DNA from: AWTP1-13 sp033764875
GTDB taxonomy: Bacteria > Pseudomonadota > Alphaproteobacteria > Rhizobiales > Hyphomicrobiaceae
Assembly: GCA_033764875.1 (NCBI GenBank)
Contig: JANRIO010000134.1
Span: 1 to 64,000, forward strand
Reading direction: 5' to 3'
DNA: 64,000 nt
Position numbers and translations under genes: made by a program. The notes beneath the pieces were generated by a model. The model saw only the letters and a list, made by a program, of their open reading frames with translations. It was not told where the DNA came from and ran no database searches. Position 1 is the first letter of the stretch, and every line of letters begins with the position of its first letter. Of the stretch, positions 1 through 10,160 are shown piece by piece.

Positions 1-876
1 GATTTCATATCGCAGTGCATCTACGACGAGATGCGCAAGGGCAATACGACGCCCAACGGCGGCGTCTACATCAAGATGGATCATCTGGGGCCCGAGAAGG
101 TCGCCAAGCAGTTCAAGGGCATGGTGGAACGCTGCGCCGACTGCGGCTTCGACCTTGCGGGAGGCCTCGTCGAGGTGGTGCCGACCGCGCACTACTTCAT
201 GGGCGGGCTTGTGTGCGGCCTCGACACGGAGACGGAGTTGCCGGGCCTGTTCGTCGCCGGCGAGGACGCGGGCGGCATGCACGGGGCGAACCGCCTCGGC
301 GGCAACGGTGTCGCGAATTCCACCGTGTTCGGCGGCATCGCCGGCGAGGTGATGGCCGATTTCATCGCGCAGAACCCGCACTGGCGCGAGCCGGACATGC
401 AGGCGGTCGCCGCGGAGGAGGCCCGCGCGCTTGCGCCCTTCGAAAAGCCTGCCGGCGACATCAACGCCTTGCGCGAGCGGCTGATGGACCTGATGTGGGA
501 CGACGTCGGCGTGATCCGCAATGCCGCATCCATGACCCGAGCTCTGGGCGCGCTGGACGCCATCGAGGCCGACCTCCACAAGACCGGCATCGGCACCTCC
601 GAGCGGGCCTTCAACTTGACCTGGCACGACTGGCTGAACCTGCGCTCGCTCGTCGAGATCTCGCGGGTGATCACGCTCGCGGCGATCGAGCGCAAGGACA
701 GCCGCGGGGCTCATTTCCGCGAGGACTTCCCCAAGCCCGGCGATCTCGAGACCAGCACCTACACGCTATCGCGCTTGGTCGACGGCAAGTTGGCGATCGA
801 GAGTGCGCCCGTTGCCTTCACCATCGTGAAGCCAGGCGAAACCCTGATCAAGGACAAGCCTGCCGCGGCGGAGTAA
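1..876 (+). CDS. FAD-binding SdhA/FrdA-family flavoprotein, C-terminal part (5' end outside window)
   Basis: The visible 291 residues are the C-terminal part of a flavoprotein of the succinate dehydrogenase/fumarate reductase family; the start codon lies before the window. Around visible residues 64-100 it carries AHYFMGGL, FVAGEDAGG and HGANRLGGNG, the pattern that closes the FAD site and carries active-site His/Arg in this family. A helical C-terminal domain of the SdhA type follows. Members transfer electrons between a dicarboxylate-like substrate and FAD, often with an iron-sulfur partner subunit; the upstream neighbours that would settle the substrate are not visible. The stop codon is 9 bases from the convergent recG stop. 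sdhE, the flavinylation factor for SdhA-type proteins, lies 2.4 kb away, which may be coincidence. A true SdhA, a fumarate reductase or a related oxidoreductase are all possible. Confidence 0.8.
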   Translation, partial: DFISQCIYDEMRKGNTTPNGGVYIKMDHLGPEKVAKQFKGMVERCADCGFDLAGGLVEVVPTAHYFMGGLVCGLDTETELPGLFVAGEDAGGMHGANRLGGNGVANSTVFGGIAGEVMADFIAQNPHWREPDMQAVAAEEARALAPFEKPAGDINALRERLMDLMWDDVGVIRNAASMTRALGALDAIEADLHKTGIGTSERAFNLTWHDWLNLRSLVEISRVITLAAIERKDSRGAHFREDFPKPGDLETSTYTLSRLVDGKLAIESAPVAFTIVKPGETLIKDKPAAAE

Positions 877-885
877 GCACGGTGA

Positions 886-3003
886 TCAGGCCGCCCTGAA
901 CAGCCGCACCGCCTCGTCGCACTCGAAGAGATAGAGCAGCACGCGCAGGGCTTGGCCACGCGCCGTCGCGAGGTCGGGATCCTGGTTCAGGATGAGGGTC
1001 GCATCGTCGCGGGCGGCCGCCACCAATTCCTGGAAGTTCGGCACCTCGGCGACGCGGAACTCCGGCGCGCCGCTCTGGCGTGCGCCCAGTACCTCGCCGC
1101 CGCCGCGCAGTTCCAGATCCTTCTCGGCGATCAGGAAGCCGTCCTCGCTCTCGCGCATCATGTCGAGGCGCGCTTGCGCGGTCTCGCCCAGCGGCGCCTT
1201 GTAGAGCAGCATGCAGTAGGACTGCCGGTCGCCGCGGCCCACGCGGCCGCGCAACTGGTGCAACTGCGCAAGACCGAACCTCTCGGCGTGCTCGATCACC
1301 ATGACCGAGGCATTCGGCACGTTGACACCAACCTCGATCACGGTGGTTGCAACCAGCAGCTTCATGCGGTTTTCCGAGAAGGCCGCCATCGCGGCGTCTT
1401 TAGCCGCCCCGCTCATGGCGCCGTGCAGGAGGCCGACGTTTTCGGCGCCGAAGATCTGGGAGAGATGCGCATGCCGCTCCTCGGCAGCGGCCAGTTCCGA
1501 TGCGTCGCTGCTCTCGATCAGCGGGCACACCCAGTAGATCTGCGCGCCCTGCGCCACGGCCCGCTTCAAGCCGTCGATGACGTCGACGAGCCGGTCGGTC
1601 GAGACCTTGGTGGTGGTGATCGGCTTGCGGCCGGCGGGCTTCTCCGTCAGTCGCGAGACGTCGAGGTCGCCGTAGTGCGTCATCAGCAGCGTGCGCGGGA
1701 TCGGTGTGGCGGTCATGACCAGGACGTTGGCGCCGCCGCTGCCACCCTTGGTCTGCAGCGCCAGCCGCGGGTGCACGCCGAAGCGGTGCGGCTCGTCGAT
1801 GACGGCGAAGGCGAGGTCCTTGAACACCACGTCGGGCTGGAACAGGGCGTGCGTGCCGATCAGGATGTCGATCTCGCCGGAGGCCAGCCGCTCCAGCAAT
1901 TCCGCCCGTGGCCGGCCCTTCTCGCGCCCCGTCAGCAGCCCGAGGGTGAGGCCCGCGGCCTGCGCCAGCGGCGCGATGGTCTCGGCATGCTGGCGGGCGA
2001 GCACTTCCGTCGGGGCCATCAGCGCGGCCTGGGCGCCGGCTTCCACCGCGATCGCCATCGACATCAGGGCGACGACCGTCTTGCCGGAGCCGACGTCGCC
2101 CTGCAGCAGCCGCAGCATGCGGTGCGGGGCGCCCATGTCGGCCTCGATCTCGGCCAGCGCCGCGTGCTGGGAGCGCGTCAGCCCGAAGGGCAGCGCCTTG
2201 GCGATGCGGGCGCGGATGTGGCCCCGGCCGGCGACGGCGCGGCCCTTCTGCGCCTTCAGGTTCTGCCGCACCAGCCCCAGGGCCAGCTGCCCCGCGAGCA
2301 GCTCGTCGTAGGCGAGCCGCTGCCAGGGGCCGGAGCCCGGTGAGATGTCGGCGGCGTCCTCCGGCCGGTGGATGCGGTTGAGCGCGCTCGTGAAGTCCGG
2401 CCAGCCGCGGGCGGCAAGCCACGTCGGCTCCTGCCACTCGGGCAGCCGTGGCACCCGCTCCAGCGCCTGCCGCGCGGCCTTGATCAGGATCTTGCCAGAG
2501 AGGCCGGCGGTCAGCGGATAGACCGGCTCCAGCATCGGCAGCTCGGCACGCGCCTCCGGCGCCACGATGTAGTCGGGATGCGTCATCTGCGTGCGCTCGT
2601 TGTAGCTCTCGATGCGGCCGCTGATGGTGCGCATGGCGCCGACAGGCAGTTGCCGCTCGATGAAGCTGCGCTCGGCGTGGAAGAAGACGAGGTCGATCTG
2701 CCCCGTCTCGTCCTCGCACAGCACCTTGTAGGGCGCGCGCACGTTGCCGCGCGGGGAGGGGCGGTGCTTCAAGACGCGCACCTCGAGCGTGGCGATGGTG
2801 CCGGGCACGGCCACCGCGATGGTGGGTGTCGCCCGCCGGTCGATGACGCCCGTCGGCATGTGCCAGAGCACGTCGACCACCCGGGGCTCGCTCACCCCGG
2901 GCGGCAGCCGCAGCGCCTTCTTCAGCAGCAGCTCCATGCGCGGGCCGATGCCGGAAAGGCTTTTCGCGTTGGCAAACAACGGGATCAGCGGGGCGGGGCG
3001 CAT
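886..3003 (-). CDS. recG: ATP-dependent DNA helicase RecG
   Basis: This 705-residue protein has the normal length for RecG, the helicase that remodels stalled forks and branched recombination intermediates. An N-terminal wedge/OB region (about residues 1-260) is followed by two RecA-like lobes: Walker A GDVGSGKT at about 301-308, ATPIPRT, and the C-terminal QLHQLRGRVGRGDRQSYC block. Motif II reads DEPHRFGV where the family has DEQHRFGV; the odd residue is Pro405, a single-base change (CCG for CAG). The remaining motifs are intact and the frame is open, so this is a variant and not an obvious pseudogene. The gene is divergent from sdhE-mfd, a neighbourhood common in Hyphomicrobiales. The start is the ATG near the intergenic region; no strong ribosome site decides it. 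Confidence 0.95.
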   Translation of the reverse strand: MRPAPLIPLFANAKSLSGIGPRMELLLKKALRLPPGVSEPRVVDVLWHMPTGVIDRRATPTIAVAVPGTIATLEVRVLKHRPSPRGNVRAPYKVLCEDETGQIDLVFFHAERSFIERQLPVGAMRTISGRIESYNERTQMTHPDYIVAPEARAELPMLEPVYPLTAGLSGKILIKAARQALERVPRLPEWQEPTWLAARGWPDFTSALNRIHRPEDAADISPGSGPWQRLAYDELLAGQLALGLVRQNLKAQKGRAVAGRGHIRARIAKALPFGLTRSQHAALAEIEADMGAPHRMLRLLQGDVGSGKTVVALMSMAIAVEAGAQAALMAPTEVLARQHAETIAPLAQAAGLTLGLLTGREKGRPRAELLERLASGEIDILIGTHALFQPDVVFKDLAFAVIDEPHRFGVHPRLALQTKGGSGGANVLVMTATPIPRTLLMTHYGDLDVSRLTEKPAGRKPITTTKVSTDRLVDVIDGLKRAVAQGAQIYWVCPLIESSDASELAAAEERHAHLSQIFGAENVGLLHGAMSGAAKDAAMAAFSENRMKLLVATTVIEVGVNVPNASVMVIEHAERFGLAQLHQLRGRVGRGDRQSYCMLLYKAPLGETAQARLDMMRESEDGFLIAEKDLELRGGGEVLGARQSGAPEFRVAEVPNFQELVAAARDDATLILNQDPDLATARGQALRVLLYLFECDEAVRLFRAA

Positions 3004-3324
3004 CAGGGGCTAAGCTTCCATCGCGTGTGAGCAGCGGGCCGGGCGGCCGTCGTGCCGCCACCGGGCCCATACCGGCAGGCAGCGGCGGACGCAAGGCAGC
3101 CCGGCGTGAGGGGACACCCGCCCGCGTTGCGGCTGGCGCGGCCGCCCGCCAGGCCCTATATCAGGGCGTCTGAGCCTGATCGGCCGCACCGGGCCCGTCA
3201 AGCCGCCGGCCCCGATTGTCCCCTCCCTCTCAAGGGTAGGGGCCGTTCGTCGTTCGGGCGGTCGCGCCAGGACCGAGTTATCCACAGGCTACCCCCGACA
3301 GCCGAGCCGACCGTGAGCCCCGCC
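3004..3324. other. Intergenic region between divergent recG and sdhE
   Basis: This 321-base stretch must hold the promoters of recG (leftward) and sdhE-mfd (rightward). I see no convincing gene in it; open frames here are compositional. The only clear site is a DnaA-box-like nonamer at 3278-3286. An in-frame GTG at 3313 is an alternative sdhE start. Confidence 0.6.
3278..3286 (+). promoter_or_regulatory. Perfect DnaA-box consensus upstream of sdhE
   Basis: TTATCCACA matches the strong DnaA-box consensus exactly and lies 38 bases before the sdhE ATG. Two further exact copies occur at 41710-41718 (reverse) and 45709-45717. Binding by DnaA is inference; a single nonamer can also occur by chance. 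Confidence 0.4.
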
Positions 3325-3609
3325 ATGAGCCCAGTCGCAGATCAAGACCTGGACACGCGCCGCCGCCGCGCCCTGTACCGTGCCGAGCACCGCGGCACCA
3401 AGGAGATGGACCTGGTGCTGGGGCCGTTCGCCAAGGCCCGCCTTGCGTCCATGCCGGAGGCGACGCTGGCGCTGTTCGAGGCGCTGCTGCTCGAGCCCGA
3501 CCCGGAGCTGCAGGAGATGTTTCTTGCCGACCGGCAGCCCGAGGCGCGCTTTGCCGCCCTCGTCGGCGAGATCCGGGCTTTCCATGGTCTCGGCGCGGCG
3601 GGGCGGTAG
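3325..3609 (+). CDS. sdhE: FAD assembly factor SdhE (succinate dehydrogenase assembly factor 2)
   Basis: This 94-residue protein belongs to the SdhE/SDHAF2 family, small cytoplasmic helical proteins that promote covalent attachment of FAD to the SdhA/FrdA flavoprotein. The signature RGTKEMD near residues 18-24 matches the conserved RGxxExD surface, followed by LGPFA and a helical tail with FLADRQP. Length fits the family (about 85-100). It ends 5 bases before mfd starts, so the two are probably cotranscribed. The ATG at 3325 gives the usual N-terminus; a GTG at 3313 would add four residues. Confidence 0.9.
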   Translation: MSPVADQDLDTRRRRALYRAEHRGTKEMDLVLGPFAKARLASMPEATLALFEALLLEPDPELQEMFLADRQPEARFAALVGEIRAFHGLGAAGR

Positions 3610-3614
3610 ACGGC

Positions 3615-6600
3615 ATGGCGGACGGTGCCAAGACGGAAGCCGGGCCGGTCAAGGGACCGGGCCGCGAGGTGCTGGCGGGCGTGCCCGACGGGCTCGTGCC
3701 GCTGGTGCTGGCCCAGCTCCTCGAGGAGCAGGGCGGCGGCGCCCCCATCGCCATCCACGTTGCCCGCGACGACCGCCGCATGGAGGCTATCACCGAGGGC
3801 CTCAAGTTCTTCGCGCCCAACGTGCGCGTCATCCCGCTGCCGGCCTGGGACACCGTGCCCTACGACCGCATCGGCCCGAACCCCGAGATCGTGGCCACCC
3901 GCGTGGCCTCGCTGGCCCGCCTCGTCGCCCAGGCGAGGAAGCAGCCCACGCTCCTCCTGACCACGACCAATGCCATCCTGCAGCGCCTGCCGCCGCGCGA
4001 CTTCATCCGCAAGTCCCTGCGCACGCTCGCCGCCGGCCAGCGCATGGACATGGGCGAGCTCACGCGCCGCCTCAACCTTGCGGGCTACCAGCGCACCGGC
4101 ACCGTGATGGAGGCGGGCGAGTTCGCCGTGCGCGGCGGCATCCTCGACCTGTTCCCGCCGGGCCGCTCGGCGCCGGTGCGCCTCGACTTCTTCGGCGACA
4201 CGCTCGAGCACATCAAGGCTTTCGACCCCGAGACCCAGCGCACGGCCAAGATCGTGCAGAAGCTGACCCTGATGCCCGTCAGCGAGGCGGCCTTCGGCGG
4301 CGAGGCCGAGAAGCGCTTCCGTACCGCCTACATCGCCGCCTTCGGCGCCACCACCGGCGAGGACGAGCTCTACGAGGCCGTGAGCGCCGGCCGCCGCTAT
4401 CCCGGCATGGAGCACTGGCTGCCCTTCTTCCACGACCACCTCGAGACGCTGTTCGACTACGTGCCCGAGGCGCCGCTGAGCTTCGACCACCTGATCGAGG
4501 AGGGCATCACCGAGCGCTTCGCGCTGATCGAGGACCACTACCAGGCGCGCGTCAACGGCCTGGAGGCGGCGACCTTCGGCGCCCCGCCCTACAAGCCGGT
4601 GCCGCCGCAGGCGATGTTCCTGACGCGTCCCGAGTGGGACAAGCTGCTCGACGCCCGCACGGTGAGCGCCATGACGCCCTTCGAGCCGGCGACGGAGAAG
4701 GCGCGGTTCACGCTGCGCTCGTTTGCCGGCCGTATCGGCTACAACTTTGCCGCCGACCGCGCCGGCGAGACGCGCAACGTCTTCGAGGCGACCGTCGCCC
4801 ACGTCAGGCAGCAGCAGGCCAACGGCCGCCGGGTGATCATCGCGGCCTATACGCCGGGCTCGCGCGAGCGGCTGTCGACGCTGCTCGCCGACCACGGCCT
4901 TCCCGACACCCGCAAGATCGACAGCTTCGAGGAGGCGCAAGCCCTTCGCCCCGACACCGTGGCCCTCGCCGTGCTCGCCATCGAGCAGGGCTTCGAGACG
5001 CACGGCCTCGCCGTCGTCGCCGAGCAGGACATCTTAGGGGATCGCCTGAGCCGCCCGCGCCGCAAGGCCAAGCGCGCCGCCGACGTCATCACGGAGGCGA
5101 CGAGCCTCGCCGTCGGCGACCTCGTGGTGCACGCCGACCACGGCATCGGCCGCTTCGACGGGCTCACCACCATCACCGCGCTGGGTGCGGCCCACGACTG
5201 CCTCGAGATCGGCTACGCTGGCGGCGACAAGCTCTACCTTCCCGTCGAGAACATCGAGCTCTTGACGCGCTACGGCTCGGCCGATGGCGGCACGCCGCTC
5301 GACCGGCTGGGCGGCGCCGGCTGGCAGTCGCGCAAGGCGCGCCTGAAGCAGCGCCTGCGCGAGATCGCCTCGGAGCTGATCAAGATCGCGGCCCTGCGCC
5401 AGCTCAAGCAGGCGCCCGCCATGCTGCCGCCGCCGCATGCCTTCGACGAGTTCGTCGCCCGCTTCCCCTACGAGGAAACCGAGGACCAGGCGGCCAGCAT
5501 CGACGCGGTGCTGCAGGACCTCGCCTCCGGCAAGCCCATGGACCGCCTCGTCTGCGGCGACGTCGGCTTCGGCAAGACGGAGGTGGCGATCCGCGCCGCC
5601 TTCGTGGCGGCGCTCGCCGGCTTCCAGGTGGCCGTGGTGGTGCCGACGACGCTGCTCGCCCGCCAGCACTTCGCCACCTTCTCCAAGCGCTTTGCGGGGC
5701 TGCCGATCCGCGTCGCGCAGGCCTCCCGCCTCGTCGCCGCCAAGGATCTCAACGCCACCAAGCAGGCCCTGAAGGACGGGCAGATCGACATCGTCGTCGG
5801 CACGCATGCGCTGCTCGGCAAGACCATCGCCTTCGCCCGCCTCGGCCTCCTCATCGTCGACGAGGAGCAGCACTTCGGCGTCGGCCACAAGGAGCGCCTG
5901 AAGCAGTTGCGCGAGGACGTGCACGTGCTCACGCTGACCGCGACGCCGATCCCGCGCACGCTGCAGCTGGCGCTGTCGGGCGTGCGCGAGCTGTCCCTCA
6001 TCACCACTCCGCCCGTCGACCGCCTCGCCGTGCGCACCTACATCTCCCCGTTCGATCCCGTCATCGTGCGCGAGGCCCTGCGCCGCGAGCGCTACCGCGG
6101 CGGCCAGAGCTTCTACGTCGTGCCGCGCATCTCCGACCTCGACGACATCGCCGAGTTCATGGCCGAGCACGTGCCCGAGCTGCGCGTGGCGCGCGCCCAC
6201 GGCCAGCTCACGCCCCAGCAGCTCGAGGACGTGATGACGGCCTTCTACGACGGCGAGTTCGACGTTCTGTTGTCGACGGCGATCGTGGAATCCGGCCTGG
6301 ACATCCCCAACGCCAACACGCTGATCGTGCATCGCGCCGACATGTTCGGCCTCGCCCAGCTCTATCAGCTCAGGGGCCGCGTCGGCCGCTCCAAGGCGCG
6401 CGGCTACGCCTACCTGACGACGCCGTCGGGCCAGAAGCTGACCGAGACGGCCGAGCGCCGCCTCAAGGTGCTGCAGTCGCTCGACACGCTGGGGGCGGGC
6501 TTCTCGCTGGCCTCCCACGACCTCGACATCCGCGGCGCCGGCAACTTGCTTGGCGACGAGCAGTCCGGCCATATCAAGGAGGTCGGCTTCGAGCTCTACC

Positions 6601-7130
6601 AGGCCATGCTCGAGGAGGCGGTGGCGGCCTTGAAGGGCGGCGACCTCGGCGACACCGAGGAGCAGTGGAGCCCGCAGATCTCGCTCGGCACCAGCGTGCT
6701 GATCCCCGAGAGCTACGTCGCCGACCTGCAGATCCGCTTGGGGCTCTACCGCCGCCTCTCCACCCTCGAGAAGCGCGCCGACATCGACGCGTTTGCGGCC
6801 GAGCTCACCGACCGCTTCGGCGAGCTGCCCGACGAGGTGCGCCACCTGCTCGACGTGATGGAGATCAAGGCCTTCGCCAAGGTCGCAGGCCTGCAGCAGC
6901 TCGACGCCGGCCCCAAGGGCTGCGTCATCGGCTTCCGCAAGAATGCGTTCTCGAATCCGGAAGGGCTGATCGGCTTCATTCAGAAATCCAAGGGCCACGT
7001 GAAGATGCAGGCCGACCACAAGCTCGTCTTCCGCGCCGACTGGGATCAGGACAAGGTGCGCTTGAAGGGCGTGCGCGACCTCGTGAGCAAGCTCGCCGAG
7101 ATCGCGCAATCGGGCCGCAAGGCCGCGTGA
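3615..7130 (+). CDS. mfd: Transcription-repair coupling factor Mfd
   Basis: This 1171-residue protein is full length for Mfd, which removes RNA polymerase stalled at DNA damage and recruits UvrA. The N-terminal UvrB-like domains are recognisable (PAWDTVPYDRIGPNPEIV at about 76-93). The RNA polymerase interaction domain follows around 490-560 (GDLVVHADHGIGRFDGL). The RecG-like translocase carries Walker A GDVGFGKTE (about 648-656), motif II DEEQHFGV (about 747) and QLYQLRGRVGRSKARGYAYL. The C-terminal TRCF domain is intact. It starts 5 bases after sdhE, in one transcription unit. No oddities are seen. Confidence 0.97.
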   Translation: MADGAKTEAGPVKGPGREVLAGVPDGLVPLVLAQLLEEQGGGAPIAIHVARDDRRMEAITEGLKFFAPNVRVIPLPAWDTVPYDRIGPNPEIVATRVASLARLVAQARKQPTLLLTTTNAILQRLPPRDFIRKSLRTLAAGQRMDMGELTRRLNLAGYQRTGTVMEAGEFAVRGGILDLFPPGRSAPVRLDFFGDTLEHIKAFDPETQRTAKIVQKLTLMPVSEAAFGGEAEKRFRTAYIAAFGATTGEDELYEAVSAGRRYPGMEHWLPFFHDHLETLFDYVPEAPLSFDHLIEEGITERFALIEDHYQARVNGLEAATFGAPPYKPVPPQAMFLTRPEWDKLLDARTVSAMTPFEPATEKARFTLRSFAGRIGYNFAADRAGETRNVFEATVAHVRQQQANGRRVIIAAYTPGSRERLSTLLADHGLPDTRKIDSFEEAQALRPDTVALAVLAIEQGFETHGLAVVAEQDILGDRLSRPRRKAKRAADVITEATSLAVGDLVVHADHGIGRFDGLTTITALGAAHDCLEIGYAGGDKLYLPVENIELLTRYGSADGGTPLDRLGGAGWQSRKARLKQRLREIASELIKIAALRQLKQAPAMLPPPHAFDEFVARFPYEETEDQAASIDAVLQDLASGKPMDRLVCGDVGFGKTEVAIRAAFVAALAGFQVAVVVPTTLLARQHFATFSKRFAGLPIRVAQASRLVAAKDLNATKQALKDGQIDIVVGTHALLGKTIAFARLGLLIVDEEQHFGVGHKERLKQLREDVHVLTLTATPIPRTLQLALSGVRELSLITTPPVDRLAVRTYISPFDPVIVREALRRERYRGGQSFYVVPRISDLDDIAEFMAEHVPELRVARAHGQLTPQQLEDVMTAFYDGEFDVLLSTAIVESGLDIPNANTLIVHRADMFGLAQLYQLRGRVGRSKARGYAYLTTPSGQKLTETAERRLKVLQSLDTLGAGFSLASHDLDIRGAGNLLGDEQSGHIKEVGFELYQAMLEEAVAALKGGDLGDTEEQWSPQISLGTSVLIPESYVADLQIRLGLYRRLSTLEKRADIDAFAAELTDRFGELPDEVRHLLDVMEIKAFAKVAGLQQLDAGPKGCVIGFRKNAFSNPEGLIGFIQKSKGHVKMQADHKLVFRADWDQDKVRLKGVRDLVSKLAEIAQSGRKAA

Positions 7131-7208
7131 TCACGCCGCACCCATGCTGGATGCGACAGCACCGTCCGGGCAAGCCGCTTCTCCTTCACGGCAACACGGG
7201 ATCGCCGC

Positions 7209-7655
7209 ATGACCGCCAACCAGCGCCCCTATCTCGCCGCCTACGGTCTGATCCGCGTCGGCGACACCATCCTGGTTCAGCGCCGTGCCAACACCGGCTA
7301 TCTGGACGGCTACTGGGCTGTTCCGTCCGGCCATGTGCAGGAGGGTGAGGACGCGGTATCGGCCGTCTCGCGTGAGTTGCACGAGGAGACGGGCCTCGTC
7401 GTGGCGCCGCAGGACTGGTCCTTCGTGTGCGCCATGCATCGTCGCACCGATCGCACGATCATCGATCTGTTCTTCGCCGCCACCCGCTTCTCGAGAAGCC
7501 CGCGCATCTGCGAGCGCGACAAGTGCGATGGTCTCGCCTTCGTGCCCGTGGCCGCGTTGCCGGCGCCGTTCGCCGGCTATGTGCGCACCGCGATCGATTG
7601 CCTCGTTGCGAGCGGAGCCCAGCATGCCCGCTATCACGGCGAGGGCTGGTCCTGA
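7209..7655 (+). CDS. Nudix hydrolase
   Basis: This is a 148-residue single-domain Nudix protein. The box runs from about residue 41 (GHVQEGE, then seven residues, then RELHEETGL) and fits the GX5EX7REUXEEXGU signature with all catalytic glutamates. Such enzymes hydrolyse nucleoside diphosphates linked to another group. The substrate cannot be read from the sequence; the compact form and RRANTGYLDGYW preceding the box resemble small MutT-like or ADP-ribose-type members. It stands alone, 78 bases downstream of mfd. Confidence 0.85.
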   Translation: MTANQRPYLAAYGLIRVGDTILVQRRANTGYLDGYWAVPSGHVQEGEDAVSAVSRELHEETGLVVAPQDWSFVCAMHRRTDRTIIDLFFAATRFSRSPRICERDKCDGLAFVPVAALPAPFAGYVRTAIDCLVASGAQHARYHGEGWS

Positions 7656-7815
7656 CCGATCGCGTGCCGTTGATGCCGCGATTGGCATAACCGCGTTTAT
7701 TCACAGGCCACATTTGCCGCGCTTCCGAGCCCACACTCAGCCTGGAAAGTGCTGTCTCTCCCGCCACTGCCAGAAGCGAAGGAACTGCGGGAACCATGCA
7801 AGAGCGGAGTGTGCA

Positions 7816-8145
7816 ATGGGAAGGTTCATAACCTCGTTTGGCATCGGCTTTGCGGCCGCGGCGCTGATTGCCGTGGCACTTTCGACCGTGATGCGCCCGG
7901 CTCAGGCCGGCGACCATACGCTCGGTGACTGGCTCGGCATGTCACCCGAGGCCAAGCTCGAGCATGCGCGCCAGGTTGCCGGCAACGGCCCCGCGCGCAT
8001 GGAGACGGCGCGCGCCATCCTTTTCTGCCTGCACGATGCGGCAAGGCCCTCGCCCGGGCTGTCGTCGGAGGAGGTCGAGAGCGCGCGCAGGCAACTCAAC
8101 CTCAACGATGCGGTCAACGCCTGCCGCAGCAGCTTGCGCGGCTGA
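7816..8145 (+). CDS. Small exported protein of unknown function
   Basis: This 109-residue protein starts with a clear signal peptide or membrane anchor (MGRFITSFGIGFAAAALIAV...) ending near AQA at about residue 30. The mature part is helical and contains two cysteines (FCLHDA, NACRSS) that could form a disulfide. I do not recognise the family. The ATG at 7816 is the only good start; the ATG at 7796 is in another frame. It ends 15 bases before a strong hairpin (8161-8203). Confidence 0.6.
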   Translation: MGRFITSFGIGFAAAALIAVALSTVMRPAQAGDHTLGDWLGMSPEAKLEHARQVAGNGPARMETARAILFCLHDAARPSPGLSSEEVESARRQLNLNDAVNACRSSLRG

Positions 8146-8160
8146 CGCACCCAAGCGGGA

Positions 8161-8203
8161 CGCGCGGCCCGTTGGCTCTGCAAGCGAGCCGTCGGGCCGC
8201 GCG
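8161..8203 (+). terminator. Long hairpin, possible terminator
   Basis: CGCGCGGCCCG (8161-8171) pairs perfectly with CGGGCCGCGCG (8193-8203), with an inner GGCTC/GAGCC stem. It sits directly after the stop of the exported protein. There is no T tract, so intrinsic termination is uncertain. Confidence 0.45.
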
Positions 8204-8360
8204 TGTCGATCCGACGGCTGGACCCTGTTCTCCGCCGCCGAGCGAGCAAAGCAAGCGGGCTCGAGGCAGGCAGCCGGGGGCGCCGGTATCGCAACTTGCG
8301 TGGCTGCCCGCCTGCGCGAGCATAACGTCAGTTGGGGGCAGATGCCGGGCAAGACCTCAA

Positions 8361-8388
8361 CGTCATCCCCGCGCAGGCGGGGATCCAC
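8361..8388. repeat. REP-like dispersed hairpin
   Basis: ATCCCCGC (8365-8372), loop GCAG, GCGGGGAT (8377-8384), set in CGTCATCCCC...GGGGATCC. This is a form of extragenic palindrome familiar from many proteobacterial genomes. It is intergenic between two convergent genes, the usual place for such elements. Confidence 0.6.
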
Positions 8389-8475
8389 GCCGCTATCGTT
8401 CAGGCGGCGCCCGCAGGGTCCACTCGGACCGGAAGCCTGCCACTCTCTGAGGGAAGCGCGGGGCGGCGCCGGGCC

Positions 8476-9233
8476 TCAGGTCTTCAGCCGGTAGCCGGTC
8501 TTGAAGATCCACCAGACGATGCCGAGGCAAGCGGCCAGGAAGGCGAGTGCGAGCGCGAGGCTGGTGCCGACGTTGACGTCGGCGACGCCGTAGAAGCTCC
8601 AGCGGAAGCCGCTGACGAGATACACGATCGGGTTGAACAGCGAGATCGTCTGCCACACCGGCGGCAGCATGCTTATCGAGTAGAAGGTGCCGCCGAGGAA
8701 CGTCAGCGGCGCCACGATCAGCATTGGGATCATCTGCAGCTTCTCGAAGTTGTCGGCCCAGATGCCGATGACGAAGCCGAACAGGCTGAACGTCACCGCC
8801 GTCAGCAGCAGGAACACGACCATCGCCACCGGATGCGCGATGCTGAGCGGCACGAAGAGGGCTGCCGTCGCCAGGATGATGAGCCCGATGATGATCGATT
8901 TCGTGGCCGCCGCCCCGACGTAGCCGAGCACGATCTCGAACGGCGAGATCGGCGCCGACAGGATCTCGTAGATGGTGCCGATGAAGCGCGGGAAGTAGAT
9001 GGCGAAGGAGGCGTTGGTGATGCTCTGCGTCAGCATCGCCATCAGGATCAGCCCCGGCACGATGAAGGAGCCGTAGCTGACGCCCTCGATTTCCGGGATG
9101 CGCGCGCCGATGGCGCCCCCGAACACCACGAAGTACAGCGCCGTCGACAGCACCGGCGACAGGATGCTCTGCAGCGGCGTGCGCCAGGTGCGCGCCATCT
9201 CGAAACGGTAGATCGCCTTGACCGCGTAGAGGT

Positions 9234-9237
<4 letters not shown>
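8476..9237 (-). CDS. ABC-2 type transporter permease
   Basis: This 253-residue membrane protein has about six hydrophobic segments and the ABC2 permease hallmark PLTFLGGTFYSISMLPPVWQ near residues 180-200. The N-terminus (RFEMARTWRTPLQSILSPVL) is the usual coupling region. With the ATPase gene just upstream it forms an exporter whose substrate (drug, lipid or polysaccharide) cannot be told. Its ATG overlaps the ATPase stop by four bases (ATGA), which implies translational coupling. The frame continues upstream, but the overlap and homologous length fix this start. Confidence 0.92.

Positions 9238-10160
<923 letters not shown>

Larger units (their letters stand above)
8146..8475. other. Intergenic region with two hairpins
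   Basis: The 330 bases between the small exported protein and the convergent ABC permease hold no gene that I can support. They hold a hairpin at 8161-8203 and a dispersed-repeat-type hairpin at 8365-8384. Confidence 0.6.

Noticed and set aside
952..2343. Forward frame opposite recG
   Set aside because: Antisense shadow with no motif and no ribosome site.
3380..7348. Long open frame in another phase over mfd
   Set aside because: Arg/Pro/Ala-rich translation without motifs; Mfd in the other phase is unmistakable.
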